Assembly: GCA_039024435.1 (NCBI GenBank)
Contig: JBCCQH010000001.1
Location: forward strand, 124,001 to 188,000
Direction: 5' to 3'
Source: JBCCQH01 sp039024435
GTDB lineage: Bacteria > Bacteroidota > Bacteroidia > J057 > JADKCL01
Length of the DNA: 64,000 nt
A model generated the notes under the pieces. The model was not told where the DNA came from and did no database searches. It saw nothing but the letters and a program-made list of their open reading frames with translations. The translations under genes were made by a program, and so were the position numbers. Position 1 is the stretch's first letter; each line of letters starts with the position of its first letter. Below are positions 15,634 through 25,071 of the stretch, piece by piece.

Positions 15634-17298
15634 CTAAAACTGAAAATAAATAAACGGCTGCAAGTCGCTGCTGACCGCTTGGTAGGCCACAAAGACGGCC
15701 ACTACGGCGGCCAGGGCCTTCCACCCGATGGGCAGGCCCACGAAGGACTCCTTGATCTGGGCCTTCCACGATTCGGGAATCCAGTGCATCACAAAGCCCA
15801 GGTACATCACGTAGAAAACATTGGCGTAGTTGTTCAGCACTTCTGGGATGTACTCCCAGCCGAAATTGGATTGGATCTGCGCCATCACCAGATCGGCGGT
15901 CGCCAAGTCGGGCGACCGGAACCAAATCCGCGTAAATGTGATAAAGTTGAACGTAATGAAGATTGCCCAGGCCGTCCAGTACCATTGCTTTTTCCCTTCC
16001 CAAGGACTGATCCGCCGCCAGAACTTGTACACCACCAATCCGACTCCATTCAGCCCCCCCCAAATCACAAACATCCAGCTCGACCCGTGCCAAAGCCCGC
16101 CGAGCAACATCGTCAGCATGAGATTGGAAGCCGTCGCCAATTCTACCCGGGTTCGCGGCGTCTTGAAGTCCAGGTACATGAAAAAAAGCAGGACCAGCAC
16201 ACTGATGAAGATCACCGCCGGCATGAACTGCACCCCAAAGTACCACACCGCCCCAATCGGAATGAGCGCGTAGAAAAACCAAGTCAAAAAACTCGAATTC
16301 CGGCTCCCACCGAGTGGAATGTAGAGGTAATCTTTCAGCCAGGTAGACAGGGAAATGTGCCAACGCTTCCAGAATTCGCCCACGCTGCGCGCCTTGTACG
16401 GGTAGTTGAAGTTGACCGGGAGCCGGAAGCCCATCAGTAGCGCCACCCCAATGGCGATGTCGGTGTACCCGGAAAAGTCGGCGTAGACCTGCAAAGAGTA
16501 TCCGTACAGCCCCATTAGATTCTCGAAACCAGTGAAGAGCTCCGGATTCTCAAAGACCCGGTCCACAAAGTTGACCCCAATGTAATCGGCCAGCCACAGC
16601 TTTTTCACCAAGCCCTTCAAAATCCAAAATGCGGCAATGCTGAATTCGCGGTTGGAGACATTGTAAGGCTGGTAAATCTGGGGAATGAATTCGGCCGCGC
16701 GCACAATCGGACCGGCCACCAATTGCGGAAAAAAGGAGACGTAAAACCCAAAATCCAGGATGTTGCGCACCGGACCGATCTTGCGCTGGTAGACGTCGAC
16801 CGCGTAGGAGATCGTTTGGAAGGTAAAGAATGAGATCCCTACCGGTGGCAGCAGCCGATCCACCGAAAATTGACTGCCCGTCAGGTCATTGGCCCAGAAA
16901 TTGAAGTGGTTGAAGTACTCGACCTGCGTCCCGAAAAGGTCATTGAAAGACTCAGTGAAGAAATAGCTGTACTTGAAATAGCTCAGGACGGCAAGGTTGA
17001 TCGTCACGCTCAGAATCATCCAGAACCGCCGGATCGGTTTGTGCTCTGAGTTGTGGATGGCAAACCCAATCAGGTAATCGGAAAGGGTCGAAAACAGCAG
17101 GATGACGAAAAAGAAGCCACTGGTTTTGTAATAGAAAAACAGGCTGGCCAGAAACAGAAACGCATTGCGGGCGGCACGATACGGGTGTAGCACGGAAAAA
17201 ATCACCAGTACCGCAGCGAAGAAACCCCAGAAGTAAAACTGGGTGAACAGCAGTGGAGAATCCTGCGAAAAGCCAAATATGGTTTTGAGCAGTTCCAC
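15634..17298 (-). CDS. MBOAT family O-acyltransferase (AlgI/DltB/PatA type)
   Basis: The 554-residue polytopic protein has the MBOAT signature: FFPQLVAGPIVR, then YADFSGYTDIAIG, FWKRWHISLSTWLKDYLYIPLGG, and the catalytic-histidine region LLGGLWHGSSWMFVIWG. Members move acyl groups, usually acetyl, from the cytoplasm through the membrane to extracellular polymers such as alginate, teichoic acid or peptidoglycan. The start is a GTG at 17298 directly after the TAA of the preceding SGNH gene. Together with the upstream SGNH genes it forms a classical acyl-transfer pair: MBOAT exports the acyl group and an SGNH protein places it. It ends the minus-strand operon that begins at 24976. Confidence 0.93.
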   Translation of the reverse strand: MELLKTIFGFSQDSPLLFTQFYFWGFFAAVLVIFSVLHPYRAARNAFLFLASLFFYYKTSGFFFVILLFSTLSDYLIGFAIHNSEHKPIRRFWMILSVTINLAVLSYFKYSYFFTESFNDLFGTQVEYFNHFNFWANDLTGSQFSVDRLLPPVGISFFTFQTISYAVDVYQRKIGPVRNILDFGFYVSFFPQLVAGPIVRAAEFIPQIYQPYNVSNREFSIAAFWILKGLVKKLWLADYIGVNFVDRVFENPELFTGFENLMGLYGYSLQVYADFSGYTDIAIGVALLMGFRLPVNFNYPYKARSVGEFWKRWHISLSTWLKDYLYIPLGGSRNSSFLTWFFYALIPIGAVWYFGVQFMPAVIFISVLVLLFFMYLDFKTPRTRVELATASNLMLTMLLGGLWHGSSWMFVIWGGLNGVGLVVYKFWRRISPWEGKKQWYWTAWAIFITFNFITFTRIWFRSPDLATADLVMAQIQSNFGWEYIPEVLNNYANVFYVMYLGFVMHWIPESWKAQIKESFVGLPIGWKALAAVVAVFVAYQAVSSDLQPFIYFQF

Positions 17299-18594
17299 TT
17301 AGCGACTTCCTGATTCTTGTTGGTGGAGCTTCTGCAAATGCGCGTCGTAAGGCTCCATCAGCGCATTGAACATGAGGTCAGCGAGCAAGACGTAGCCCGG
17401 CTTGAGCAGATGGATTCGGTCCTTGTTCGCGAGGCCGGCCCGGATCCACTTGCGGATCGAACCCAGTCCACCCATGACGCCAAACATGTCCCAGACCACG
17501 GCATCGTGTTTTTTGGCGAGGCGCCGCATGACCTTGCGCACTTCGTAGGCATTGCGGTTTGCGTAGCGGCGGCGGTAGTAGCTGTCATTGTTCGTGGTAA
17601 ACAAAATCGCCGCATCCGGATTGGCGGCGCGGGCCATCGTTACCAAGCTGTCGTAATTGCGCTCGTAGCGCTGGGCATTGAACTCACCGGCGGGCGTATT
17701 GGCATCGTTGATGCCGATACTGAAGACGAGCAGATCCGGCCGCACCGCCTTCAGGTGAGGACCGAACAGTTGGCAGCGCAGGTAGGAACCCGTCGCGGCG
17801 CCGTTCACCCCGATGGCGTGGTACACGAATCCCGGGTCGTCATTTTCCAGGCTGATGCCGTAAAGCGTAAAGTGGGTTTGGCTGGAATCTTCCCGGGCAA
17901 ATATGAATTCTACTTCGGTGAGAAAAGTGTCCAGCCGAAATTCCGTGTAGCCCAGCACGCGATTGACGGAGACCCGGAGCGTGGGGCCGGCATTGACCAT
18001 GCGGACGGGGTAGTTGGCGGAGGACTGATCGTGGAATACGCGGATCCGGTTGCACTGGTAGCGCGGGTAGCTGTCGCCCCGGAAAAAGATGCGCAGGGTG
18101 GCCAGCGAATCGTAGGTCGTGACCGCCATTCCGGTCAGGCCGAGGGGGTCCGAACACTTTCGCTGCACATTGCGGCAGCTTGTCCAGTTGCCCGTGTACT
18201 CCGGGCGGTAGTTCCAGGGATTGTTCGTTTTGGCCATCCGGAACGGGAACAACATCCCCCGAGCACCCCGGACTCCCGGAAAAAACGTCTGCAACCGTTG
18301 CCGCATCCGGTCGCTCCACATATCCGCCTGGATGTGCGACCCGCCGATGTGGACGACATTGACCTGGCCCTCCCCGGCGAAGAGCACCCGGTCCATTTTC
18401 GCAAACAGCGGATCCAGCGCCGCCCGACTCCCGGGAAACTCCAAATGATTGTCCGCGTACCGGATAAACGGATGCTGGTCCACGAGGTAAGGATAGTCCG
18501 CCTGAGCAAAGGCATATCCCGGTAAAAGCAGCAGCAAGACCGCGAGGGCTGCACCCGGTAAAATGCCCGCGCTATAGTGGAGTATTTCCCTCAT
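17299..18594 (-). CDS. Exported SGNH/GDSL-like hydrolase or acetyltransferase
   Basis: With the ATG at 18594 (overlapping the upstream TGA as ATGA) the product has 431 residues and a clear signal peptide (MREILHYSAG...LPGYAFAQ). The longer frame to 18729 only adds an unlikely basic leader. SGNH blocks are visible: block I VVHIGGSHIQAD with GGS in place of GDS, block III FSIGINDAN, block V DRIHLLKPGY with the Asp and His of the triad. It is probably the periplasmic acetyl acceptor/transferase for the adjacent MBOAT protein, by analogy with PatB or AlgX/AlgJ. A free esterase is the alternative. Confidence 0.85.
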   Translation of the reverse strand: MREILHYSAGILPGAALAVLLLLLPGYAFAQADYPYLVDQHPFIRYADNHLEFPGSRAALDPLFAKMDRVLFAGEGQVNVVHIGGSHIQADMWSDRMRQRLQTFFPGVRGARGMLFPFRMAKTNNPWNYRPEYTGNWTSCRNVQRKCSDPLGLTGMAVTTYDSLATLRIFFRGDSYPRYQCNRIRVFHDQSSANYPVRMVNAGPTLRVSVNRVLGYTEFRLDTFLTEVEFIFAREDSSQTHFTLYGISLENDDPGFVYHAIGVNGAATGSYLRCQLFGPHLKAVRPDLLVFSIGINDANTPAGEFNAQRYERNYDSLVTMARAANPDAAILFTTNNDSYYRRRYANRNAYEVRKVMRRLAKKHDAVVWDMFGVMGGLGSIRKWIRAGLANKDRIHLLKPGYVLLADLMFNALMEPYDAHLQKLHQQESGSR

Positions 18595-20096
18595 TGTGTG
18601 CGATTTTGCTTGTACACCTCGTAATCTTCGAGCAGCGAATTGATGAAACTTTGGGCGATCAATTTGGCGCCCCGCGGCGTAAAATGCACGTAATCGCTGC
18701 CGGCCAGTTTTTCCTCGCCCTCGACCCATTGGATCATGGAATTGCGCCCGCCCATCACTTCGTAAATGTCAAAATAGCCCGCTCCACTTTCAAACGCTGC
18801 TTGCTTCAAAGCGTCCCGTACATCTTCCAGGAAAGCAAACGTCTGCATCTGACCTTTGACCTTTTGCGCCATGTCCGAAGGGCCGATCAGAATGAAACCG
18901 GCCTCAGGAAGCTGCTTTTTCAAGAAAGCGATTTGCCGCTTGAAGTCCTTTCCGTAGTTTTCCGCTGCCTTTTTGCTGCGGATGTAGGGCACCGTATTGC
19001 CGCCGTACTGCAGCAATACCAATTTGGGATTGAGTGAATCGAGCATCGGCTTGAAGCTGCCGTAGCCGATTCCGCCGAAGACCGTTCCCGAACTGCCCCG
19101 CATCGAGATGTTGTCCACTTGCACCCCGGTTGCGCTTTCCAGGCTGACCCCGAAGATGTCCGGGCTATCCACACCATTCATGATGACCATGATCTTTTTT
19201 GGAGTGCTGGCAAATGACCACCGCGCCGCCCGAAACCGATCCGCCGTCGGGAAGCTGTCCTCGGCAAAAGGGGTGTCGTCCGTGAATACCTTGACGTTGA
19301 AAGGGCGGCGGTTGTAGCCGTAAAATAAGCGCAGGGTGCTGTACTGCTTGCTTTTGTTGTAGGCACCGCCCGCCCGCGCGAGGCTGAACCACCCGGTGGA
19401 CTCCTCTTCGTCGTTGATCAGGGAATCGACGACCGGCTGGGAGAACCGGCTCATGGTGGCCATGACCCCGTAGCGGCGGTGCTTGATCATCGTGTCCCGC
19501 CCGGCAAACAGCGCGTAGCGGTTCATCGATTCCGAATATTCCTGGCGCACGGAGAAGCTTTTGACCAGGGGGCGGGCCGCAACCATGCCCGGTCCGGAAC
19601 CGCCAAATTTTTCCTGCAACCGTACCCGGATCAAAGAAGTCATGCGGTCCCCTTCGATCTGAGAATCCCCGAAGTGCAGTACCCGCACGGTCCCCGGCCC
19701 TTGGGCCGCCCGCTCCAAGGCCGCAAATGCCGGAAACAGAATGCTGCGGTCCCCGCCGGGGTATTGGATTTTTTTGCTCAGGTTTTTCTTGATCACGGCT
19801 TCCGAACCCAGGGTGTCCCGAGGTTCGGTGGGGACGGGGGGACGATGGGTATCGGGAGCGGCTTCGAGTTCCGCCAGGATTTCGCGCATGTCGGGAACTT
19901 CCTCTTTTTCCCCGAAAAAATCGTCCCAGGTCGGGTAGTACAGCACCACATCGTCCGTGATGCGGAGCCCGTCTTCCGGAAACACCGCCAATATCCCGGT
20001 CAACAGCGCGATCACCGCCAGCGTAAAGGCCAGCACGTGAAAGGGCTGCATCTCCGAACGCGGAGTCTTTTTTTCCTGGGGATCGAGTTCCTTCAC
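18591..20096 (-). CDS. Membrane-anchored SGNH hydrolase-like protein
   Basis: A GTG at 20096 overlaps the stop of the LysM gene (GTGA) and is the preferred start (501 residues); ATG 20051 is an alternative, and the frame opens further upstream inside the LysM gene. A single membrane anchor follows (HVLAFTLAVIALLTGILAVF). SGNH block I is VLHFGDSQIEGDR, the block III region is LLQYGGNT, and block V is DYVHFTPRGAKL, so Ser, Asn, Asp and His are all present. An insertion of about 150 residues lies between blocks I and III. It probably works with the MBOAT protein in placing acyl groups on an extracellular polymer. Confidence 0.85.
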   Translation of the reverse strand: MKELDPQEKKTPRSEMQPFHVLAFTLAVIALLTGILAVFPEDGLRITDDVVLYYPTWDDFFGEKEEVPDMREILAELEAAPDTHRPPVPTEPRDTLGSEAVIKKNLSKKIQYPGGDRSILFPAFAALERAAQGPGTVRVLHFGDSQIEGDRMTSLIRVRLQEKFGGSGPGMVAARPLVKSFSVRQEYSESMNRYALFAGRDTMIKHRRYGVMATMSRFSQPVVDSLINDEEESTGWFSLARAGGAYNKSKQYSTLRLFYGYNRRPFNVKVFTDDTPFAEDSFPTADRFRAARWSFASTPKKIMVIMNGVDSPDIFGVSLESATGVQVDNISMRGSSGTVFGGIGYGSFKPMLDSLNPKLVLLQYGGNTVPYIRSKKAAENYGKDFKRQIAFLKKQLPEAGFILIGPSDMAQKVKGQMQTFAFLEDVRDALKQAAFESGAGYFDIYEVMGGRNSMIQWVEGEEKLAGSDYVHFTPRGAKLIAQSFINSLLEDYEVYKQNRTQ

Positions 20097-21664
20097 TGGG
20101 CTGGGGTGGGAATTTTCAGTTTCATGCCGGGGCGAATGTCCTCGGTGATGTTGTTGACTTGCATGATGTCTTCGGCGGAAACCCCGGGATATTTCTGTGA
20201 GATTGCCCACAGCGAATCCCCCGATTTGACGGTGTAGATGCGGTAGTCGCGACTCAGTTTGGGGCGATTAGAGCTTTCCGGGACGGCCTTGCCCGGTTCC
20301 AGGCTGGCCTCCTTTTCCGCGTAGGTCAGGTCGTTTAGTTTTTTGAGGCGGGCGGCATCCCGTTTGGGGACGTGGACGATGAGCGATTCTCCCGCGCGGA
20401 TGTTGTCATTTTCCAAGCGGTTCCAGGCTTTTAGGTCGCTGAGGGGGACGGCAAACCACCGGGCAATTGCCCCCAAATTGTCGCCGACCTGGATCCGATA
20501 AGTAACGGGGGCGGAATTGGTGGGCGGAGTGGCGGGCGGCATTTCCACCGGGGGATCGTTGGGGGGCGGAGTCGGTTTGGTTGGGGGATGGGGGGCGGTG
20601 ACCGGCGGTGTGTCCCGCCGCCGCTGAACCGCGTAGATCGAATCTTTGAGGGCGGCGAAGCGTTGGCCTTGGCCGAGGGGAAGGTACACCGTCGCCGCAT
20701 TTCCGGAAAGCGGAATTGCAGCGGTGCGGCAAGTCGGATTGTAGGCCCGTAGCTGAGCTTCCGATAGCCCCAGCACTTGGGCAATCGGGGCAAACCCAAT
20801 CGGTTCGGGAACTTGCAGGATGTCTTTGCGTTCGGGCAGGTGCACCTCCAGTGCGTGCAAGCCAAAGATCTGGTGATAGCGCAGGACGTAGGTTGCCGCA
20901 AAGTAAGCGGGGAGATAGTCGCGCCCCGATTCCGGCAAAAACGGGTACAAGGCTTCAAAGTCCGCGTTTTGTCCGGCGCGGTTGCGCGCGCGCTGCAGCC
21001 CGGCCGGCCCGCAGGTAAACGCCGTGATCGCCAAGGTCCAGTCCCCGTAGCGCCGGTGCAGGTCTTGCAGGTAGTTCAGGGCGGCCCGGGTGGCCTTGGC
21101 CGGATGGCGGCGTTCGTCGATTTCCGCCGTGCAGACCAGTCCGTAGCGCACTGCCGCATGGTAAGGCAGTTGCCACAAGCCAGTGGGCCCATGTTCGGCG
21201 ATGGCCGCCGTGTTGAGTCCGGAAAGCGCTACGGGCAGAAACTTGAGGTTTTCCGGCAAATTGCGCGCGGCGAGTTCCGCTTCCAGCAGGGGAAAATAGC
21301 CCTTTTGCAGCCCCATGATTGCTTCCATCACTGGGCGTTTGCGCAGCCCAAACAGCCGTACGTATTCCTTGACCCCCGGATACAACTCAAAGTCCAGGTC
21401 CCCCTGAATGGCCTTCATCTGGAGACTGAGTTGCAGATCGCTCGGCAAAATGGGTTCGGGATCTGCCCCGGGGGCACTCCCTTTCCGGGCGGCATCCCGG
21501 CGGGCTTCCTGGACCCACCAGGTTTGCTCGACCTGGTCGAGGTGCAGCATGATCTGGGCTCGGGCACTCAGGGGCGGCCGGGTCGACACCAACTGCCCCA
21601 GCGCTGGAAAGGCTCCGAGTAAGCAAAAGAGGATCAGCAATCCGCGTGTTGGTAGGTCTACCAT
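20093..21664 (-). CDS. MltD-like protein: degenerate lytic-transglycosylase domain plus LysM repeats
   Basis: With the ATG at 21664 the product has 523 residues and a signal peptide (MVDLPTRGLLILFCLLGAFPALGQ). An SLT/MltD-type domain is clear from GPTGLWQLPYHAAVRYGL and the DERRHPAKATRAALNYL helix. However, the catalytic Glu of the usual PxxES motif is replaced: here the sequence is LPVALSGLN, with Leu147 encoded by CTT. The AYNAG motif is also changed (AFTCG). Two LysM modules close the protein (YRIQVGDNLGAIARWF and YTVKSGDSLWAISQKY), with a proline-rich linker before them. It therefore probably binds peptidoglycan without cutting it, as a scaffold for the acylation machinery. Confidence 0.85.
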   Translation of the reverse strand: MVDLPTRGLLILFCLLGAFPALGQLVSTRPPLSARAQIMLHLDQVEQTWWVQEARRDAARKGSAPGADPEPILPSDLQLSLQMKAIQGDLDFELYPGVKEYVRLFGLRKRPVMEAIMGLQKGYFPLLEAELAARNLPENLKFLPVALSGLNTAAIAEHGPTGLWQLPYHAAVRYGLVCTAEIDERRHPAKATRAALNYLQDLHRRYGDWTLAITAFTCGPAGLQRARNRAGQNADFEALYPFLPESGRDYLPAYFAATYVLRYHQIFGLHALEVHLPERKDILQVPEPIGFAPIAQVLGLSEAQLRAYNPTCRTAAIPLSGNAATVYLPLGQGQRFAALKDSIYAVQRRRDTPPVTAPHPPTKPTPPPNDPPVEMPPATPPTNSAPVTYRIQVGDNLGAIARWFAVPLSDLKAWNRLENDNIRAGESLIVHVPKRDAARLKKLNDLTYAEKEASLEPGKAVPESSNRPKLSRDYRIYTVKSGDSLWAISQKYPGVSAEDIMQVNNITEDIRPGMKLKIPTPAQ

Positions 21665-21752
21665 TTGGGCGCTGAAATTAACAAATCTGCCCCGATCTTC
21701 ATATTGTGAGGCGGGATTTTTCTGCTGTGTTTCAGGCATTTTCATGCACAAA

Positions 21753-22577
21753 TCAATCTTTTCGTTGGGTTCCGCGGGGGCGTTGGTCCGCTTTTTGACC
21801 CGGGGCATTTACCTTTTCCCAAAGCCGCTCCACCGCGGGACGAATCAGGGCCGTCCACTGGGCGTAACCGTCCGCATTCATATGTAGGGAATCGGAAACA
21901 AAGATTTCGGGCTGGGGCCGCCCGTCTACGCCGAGCATGACTTCCGACACATCGATGTATTCCAGGTCGGCTTCCCTTTGGGTGTATTCTTCGATGAGGC
22001 GATTGCCCCGGGCAAATTTCTCCCAGTAGGGCCAGCGCAGTGGGGAAGGCTTCATCGCGAGATAGAGGATCGGGGTGTCCGGCAGATGGTGCCGAATGAT
22101 GGCCACGAAATCCTGGTAGTTCTGCAGAGGATCAGTGTGCGGGTACACGTCGTTGGCGATGTCATTTTCCCCGCAGTACAGCACGATCAGCTTGGGTTGC
22201 AAGGGCAAGACAATGCGTTCAGTGTAATGCGACACCTGCCGGATGATCGAGCCGCCGAAGCCCCGGTTGATGACCGGTAAGGGGGCCATGTCCGCTTCCA
22301 GTGTCTCCCACAGCCGAATACTCGAACTGCCGGTAAAGACGATGCCACCTTTTGCCGACGGAGAATCCCGCTCCATCTGCTCAAAACGGGCGATGTCCGG
22401 CTCAAACATCTGCTCGGTGGACTTGAGATCGACTTTGGGGGGAACCGAGGCCGAAAGGGCTTCGCGTGGCTTGCTTTTGCAGGCAGCCAATCCAAAAACG
22501 ATCAGCCCGGCGGTGAGTGCCCGGAGAATTCGGTAGGGGGAATTTGTACGGGGAGGGCCGGTCAGGTTTCGTTTCAT
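21753..22577 (-). CDS. SGNH/GDSL-family lipoprotein
   Basis: From ATG 22577 the 274-residue product begins with a lipoprotein signal (lipobox LAAC, about residue 32). SGNH blocks: IVFTGSSSIRLWE (nucleophile Ser), VINRGFGGS (block II Gly), LYCGENDIA (block III Asn), DSLHMNADGYAQW (Asp/His). This matches the platelet-activating-factor acetylhydrolase/TesA-like branch of SGNH esterases. The frame upstream to 22997 is GC-rich noise without a signal. It sits between the GT-C-like membrane protein (105-bp gap) and the LysM protein (88-bp gap) and may deacylate or reposition acyl groups. Confidence 0.87.
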   Translation of the reverse strand: MKRNLTGPPRTNSPYRILRALTAGLIVFGLAACKSKPREALSASVPPKVDLKSTEQMFEPDIARFEQMERDSPSAKGGIVFTGSSSIRLWETLEADMAPLPVINRGFGGSIIRQVSHYTERIVLPLQPKLIVLYCGENDIANDVYPHTDPLQNYQDFVAIIRHHLPDTPILYLAMKPSPLRWPYWEKFARGNRLIEEYTQREADLEYIDVSEVMLGVDGRPQPEIFVSDSLHMNADGYAQWTALIRPAVERLWEKVNAPGQKADQRPRGTQRKD

Positions 22578-22681
22578 AACAGTTTGTAAAATCGCAATCT
22601 GCGGGGCGGACTGCAAACCGGGAAAATCCACATCCCCGGTCGGAGGCGCTGCTTTGACCTGTTCACTGGACGAATGCGGGG

Positions 22682-24976
22682 TCAAAAATAGCGGTTGTTG
22701 ACCGCGACGATCTTCCCGTCCTCTTGGGAATACACGCGCTCCCCCTTTTTGCGGATGTGGAACCGGTCGATGACCAGTTCGGGCGGCTTCCGTTTCCAGC
22801 GGGTGACATTGACCATGAACTCGTTTCGGGGATCCTTGACCACCACGTCGCGTTCGAGCAGCGCCCATTCGCCATCCATCGCCACGACGAATTTGTTCAG
22901 GGCCGGATAGGTCCAGGTGACATTTTCCCCATCCGGGCCGTGCTCCTCCCAGCCAAACATGGCGTGCCCGAGCCGGTCCCCTTTCAGCTTTACCCACAAA
23001 CTCAGGACCAAACTGTCGCCGGCTTGCAATCTGGGAAATTTCTGCTTCACGAGTTCATTGTTGTCCTTCAGCAAGATCGCAGTGCCTTTGCCCTTGCGGT
23101 AACCTTCCGCGTCCCCTTCCAGTTCATCGGAATAGAAAAACTGCCCCGCCGGTCCCAAGTACGTCCCATCGAGGGGCGTCAGACTGTCCGGAACCGTTGG
23201 CCGCTCCGCCAGAAATTGTGCTTGCCGGGCCGGCAGGTCAATGGCGTACACTTGGTTTACTCCGTCGTCGTAGAGGAAAGGCGGTCGGGGCTGCAGGTAG
23301 GCATCGTCGAAGCGCAATCGACTGCCCATGCGGATGGCCAGCAGCGGTTTATCCCCCGTCATCTTGTCCAATAGTTCAAGCGGACGGTACGGCTCGGTGG
23401 TCAACTGGAAGTGGGACCAGGTCTGGCCCAGCGAAGTGCGGCTCATCATGACATTCAGCAGCGGAAGCCCAGTTTTGATCGATGCCTCAAAGGCGACCGC
23501 GTACGACACTGCATTGTCCGTGGTGTAGTTTTCTGAGCCTTCGTGGAAGAAAGGCAGGGCGACGATGGCTTCGTACTGATTGGGGTCAATCAGGGGAATC
23601 CAGGGATTGTCCTGGCCGTCGTGGACCATTTTGGGGCGTTGCACCCGGGAGATGCGTCCGCTCAGGGCTGAATTGTAACCCCACCCCTCGGCAAAAGTTG
23701 CCCCCAGCGCCAATCCCAGCACAGCGTAGGCCAGCCCAGGTCGGCCTCGCTGCCGGTGGTAGTGGACCGCCAGTTGGATCAGGTACACCGCAAAGACGGT
23801 CCAAGTGTAGTAAAACACCCAGGCGAAGCGCCCCAAGCTCCGGAACTGCTTGATCGGGGGGAAAAGGTCGGTCATGAGTTCCGGTTTGTAGGAAAATGGA
23901 AAACCGCAGGCAAACAGCAGCACGAGCAGCCCCGCTCCCACCGAAATAGCCACCTGGGGCTGCGTGGAAATCCACGCCCCGCGGTGGCGTGGCACCCTTC
24001 GCTTCCGAAAACGCCGCACCACGCGCCTTCCCACCCGAAACAGGAAAAACAGAAACATCGTTCCTCCCGCCATGCCCACATAAGCAACGCCTTCCCAGTT
24101 TTCTTCAAGGTCGGTTTGGAATCGTTTCACCCAGTCCAGCCCGGGGATGGCGTAGGGCAGGAAGACCGTGCGCCAGGTCGCAATGTACTCTTCAAATCCG
24201 TAGGGATTTCCCGGTCGGTCGGTGACGGGATCGCTGAGCTTGAGGATCACCCCAAAGAGAATTCCCGGCAGCAAAACCTGCAGGCCCAGGTGGAGCAGCC
24301 GGGACCAAAAGCGCAGGTCCCGTGGCTGAAAAAACCAGTGAACCAAGGCGAGTGCGGTCAGAAACACCGCCGAGATCATGAGGTAATAGGGGTGGAGCCA
24401 GGCAAATATGAACACGGCGCCGGCCAGCAACAGGCTGGGTTTCCAATGCGGGGCCGCGTAAAACCGCAGCGCCAAATACCAGACCAGGGGCACCACAAAT
24501 GCGTAGCCCAAGGCGTAATGCCCGGTGATTTTCAGCATTTGCGGTGACAACAGCGTCAGCGCACTGGCCGCTACCGCTGCCAGCACCGGTTCCACCCGAA
24601 ACCGCTTGAGTATCAAAAACAGCAACCAGGCTGCCCACATCAGCCCAAAAAACAGGGCCAAGTTCAAAATCCCTACCGTGTAATCGGAGACGTCCACCAG
24701 GTTGCGGGAGACGAACCGGATAATATTTGAGAGGAGCGGTTGCGCATCGGCAAAGACCGGTTGCTCCCCGTAAGGATAATTCATCCCCTCAAACCAGAAG
24801 TAGGCATCGTCGTGCGCGACGTGGTACCACGGCGTGTAGTAGTTCTTGAGTCCGTCCATGGTTGCCCCAGTGACCACCGTATTGGGAGAAAAGACTACGC
24901 GGTGGTAGTGCAGCAACAGTCCCACTCCGGTGAGGAGCAGCACGAGGACGGCCGAAAGCCGGGATTTGGGTTTCAC
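22682..24976 (-). CDS. Large multi-pass membrane protein, GT-C glycosyltransferase-like
   Basis: The 764-residue protein has about ten hydrophobic segments in its first ~440 residues, then a ~300-residue exported C-terminal domain. The first loop after TM1 carries acidic residues (TMDGLKNYYTPWYH, then GMNYPYGEQPVF), as in GT-C-type enzymes where an Asp in the first periplasmic loop is catalytic. The overall plan resembles YfhO/GT39-type lipid-linked sugar transferases, but no specific family is certain. As first gene of the acylation operon it could add sugars to the polymer that is later acylated. Start ATG 24976 gives a basic N-terminus (MKPKSRLSAVLVLLLTG). Confidence 0.72.
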   Translation of the reverse strand: MKPKSRLSAVLVLLLTGVGLLLHYHRVVFSPNTVVTGATMDGLKNYYTPWYHVAHDDAYFWFEGMNYPYGEQPVFADAQPLLSNIIRFVSRNLVDVSDYTVGILNLALFFGLMWAAWLLFLILKRFRVEPVLAAVAASALTLLSPQMLKITGHYALGYAFVVPLVWYLALRFYAAPHWKPSLLLAGAVFIFAWLHPYYLMISAVFLTALALVHWFFQPRDLRFWSRLLHLGLQVLLPGILFGVILKLSDPVTDRPGNPYGFEEYIATWRTVFLPYAIPGLDWVKRFQTDLEENWEGVAYVGMAGGTMFLFFLFRVGRRVVRRFRKRRVPRHRGAWISTQPQVAISVGAGLLVLLFACGFPFSYKPELMTDLFPPIKQFRSLGRFAWVFYYTWTVFAVYLIQLAVHYHRQRGRPGLAYAVLGLALGATFAEGWGYNSALSGRISRVQRPKMVHDGQDNPWIPLIDPNQYEAIVALPFFHEGSENYTTDNAVSYAVAFEASIKTGLPLLNVMMSRTSLGQTWSHFQLTTEPYRPLELLDKMTGDKPLLAIRMGSRLRFDDAYLQPRPPFLYDDGVNQVYAIDLPARQAQFLAERPTVPDSLTPLDGTYLGPAGQFFYSDELEGDAEGYRKGKGTAILLKDNNELVKQKFPRLQAGDSLVLSLWVKLKGDRLGHAMFGWEEHGPDGENVTWTYPALNKFVVAMDGEWALLERDVVVKDPRNEFMVNVTRWKRKPPELVIDRFHIRKKGERVYSQEDGKIVAVNNRYF

Positions 24977-25071
24977 CCCGACAAGTTACAATTCATGGGG
25001 GAAATGCCGCGAATCATTGGTCGGCAGCGGCAAAAACTTCTTTGCCGCTGCCAGACGCAGATTTACCAATT

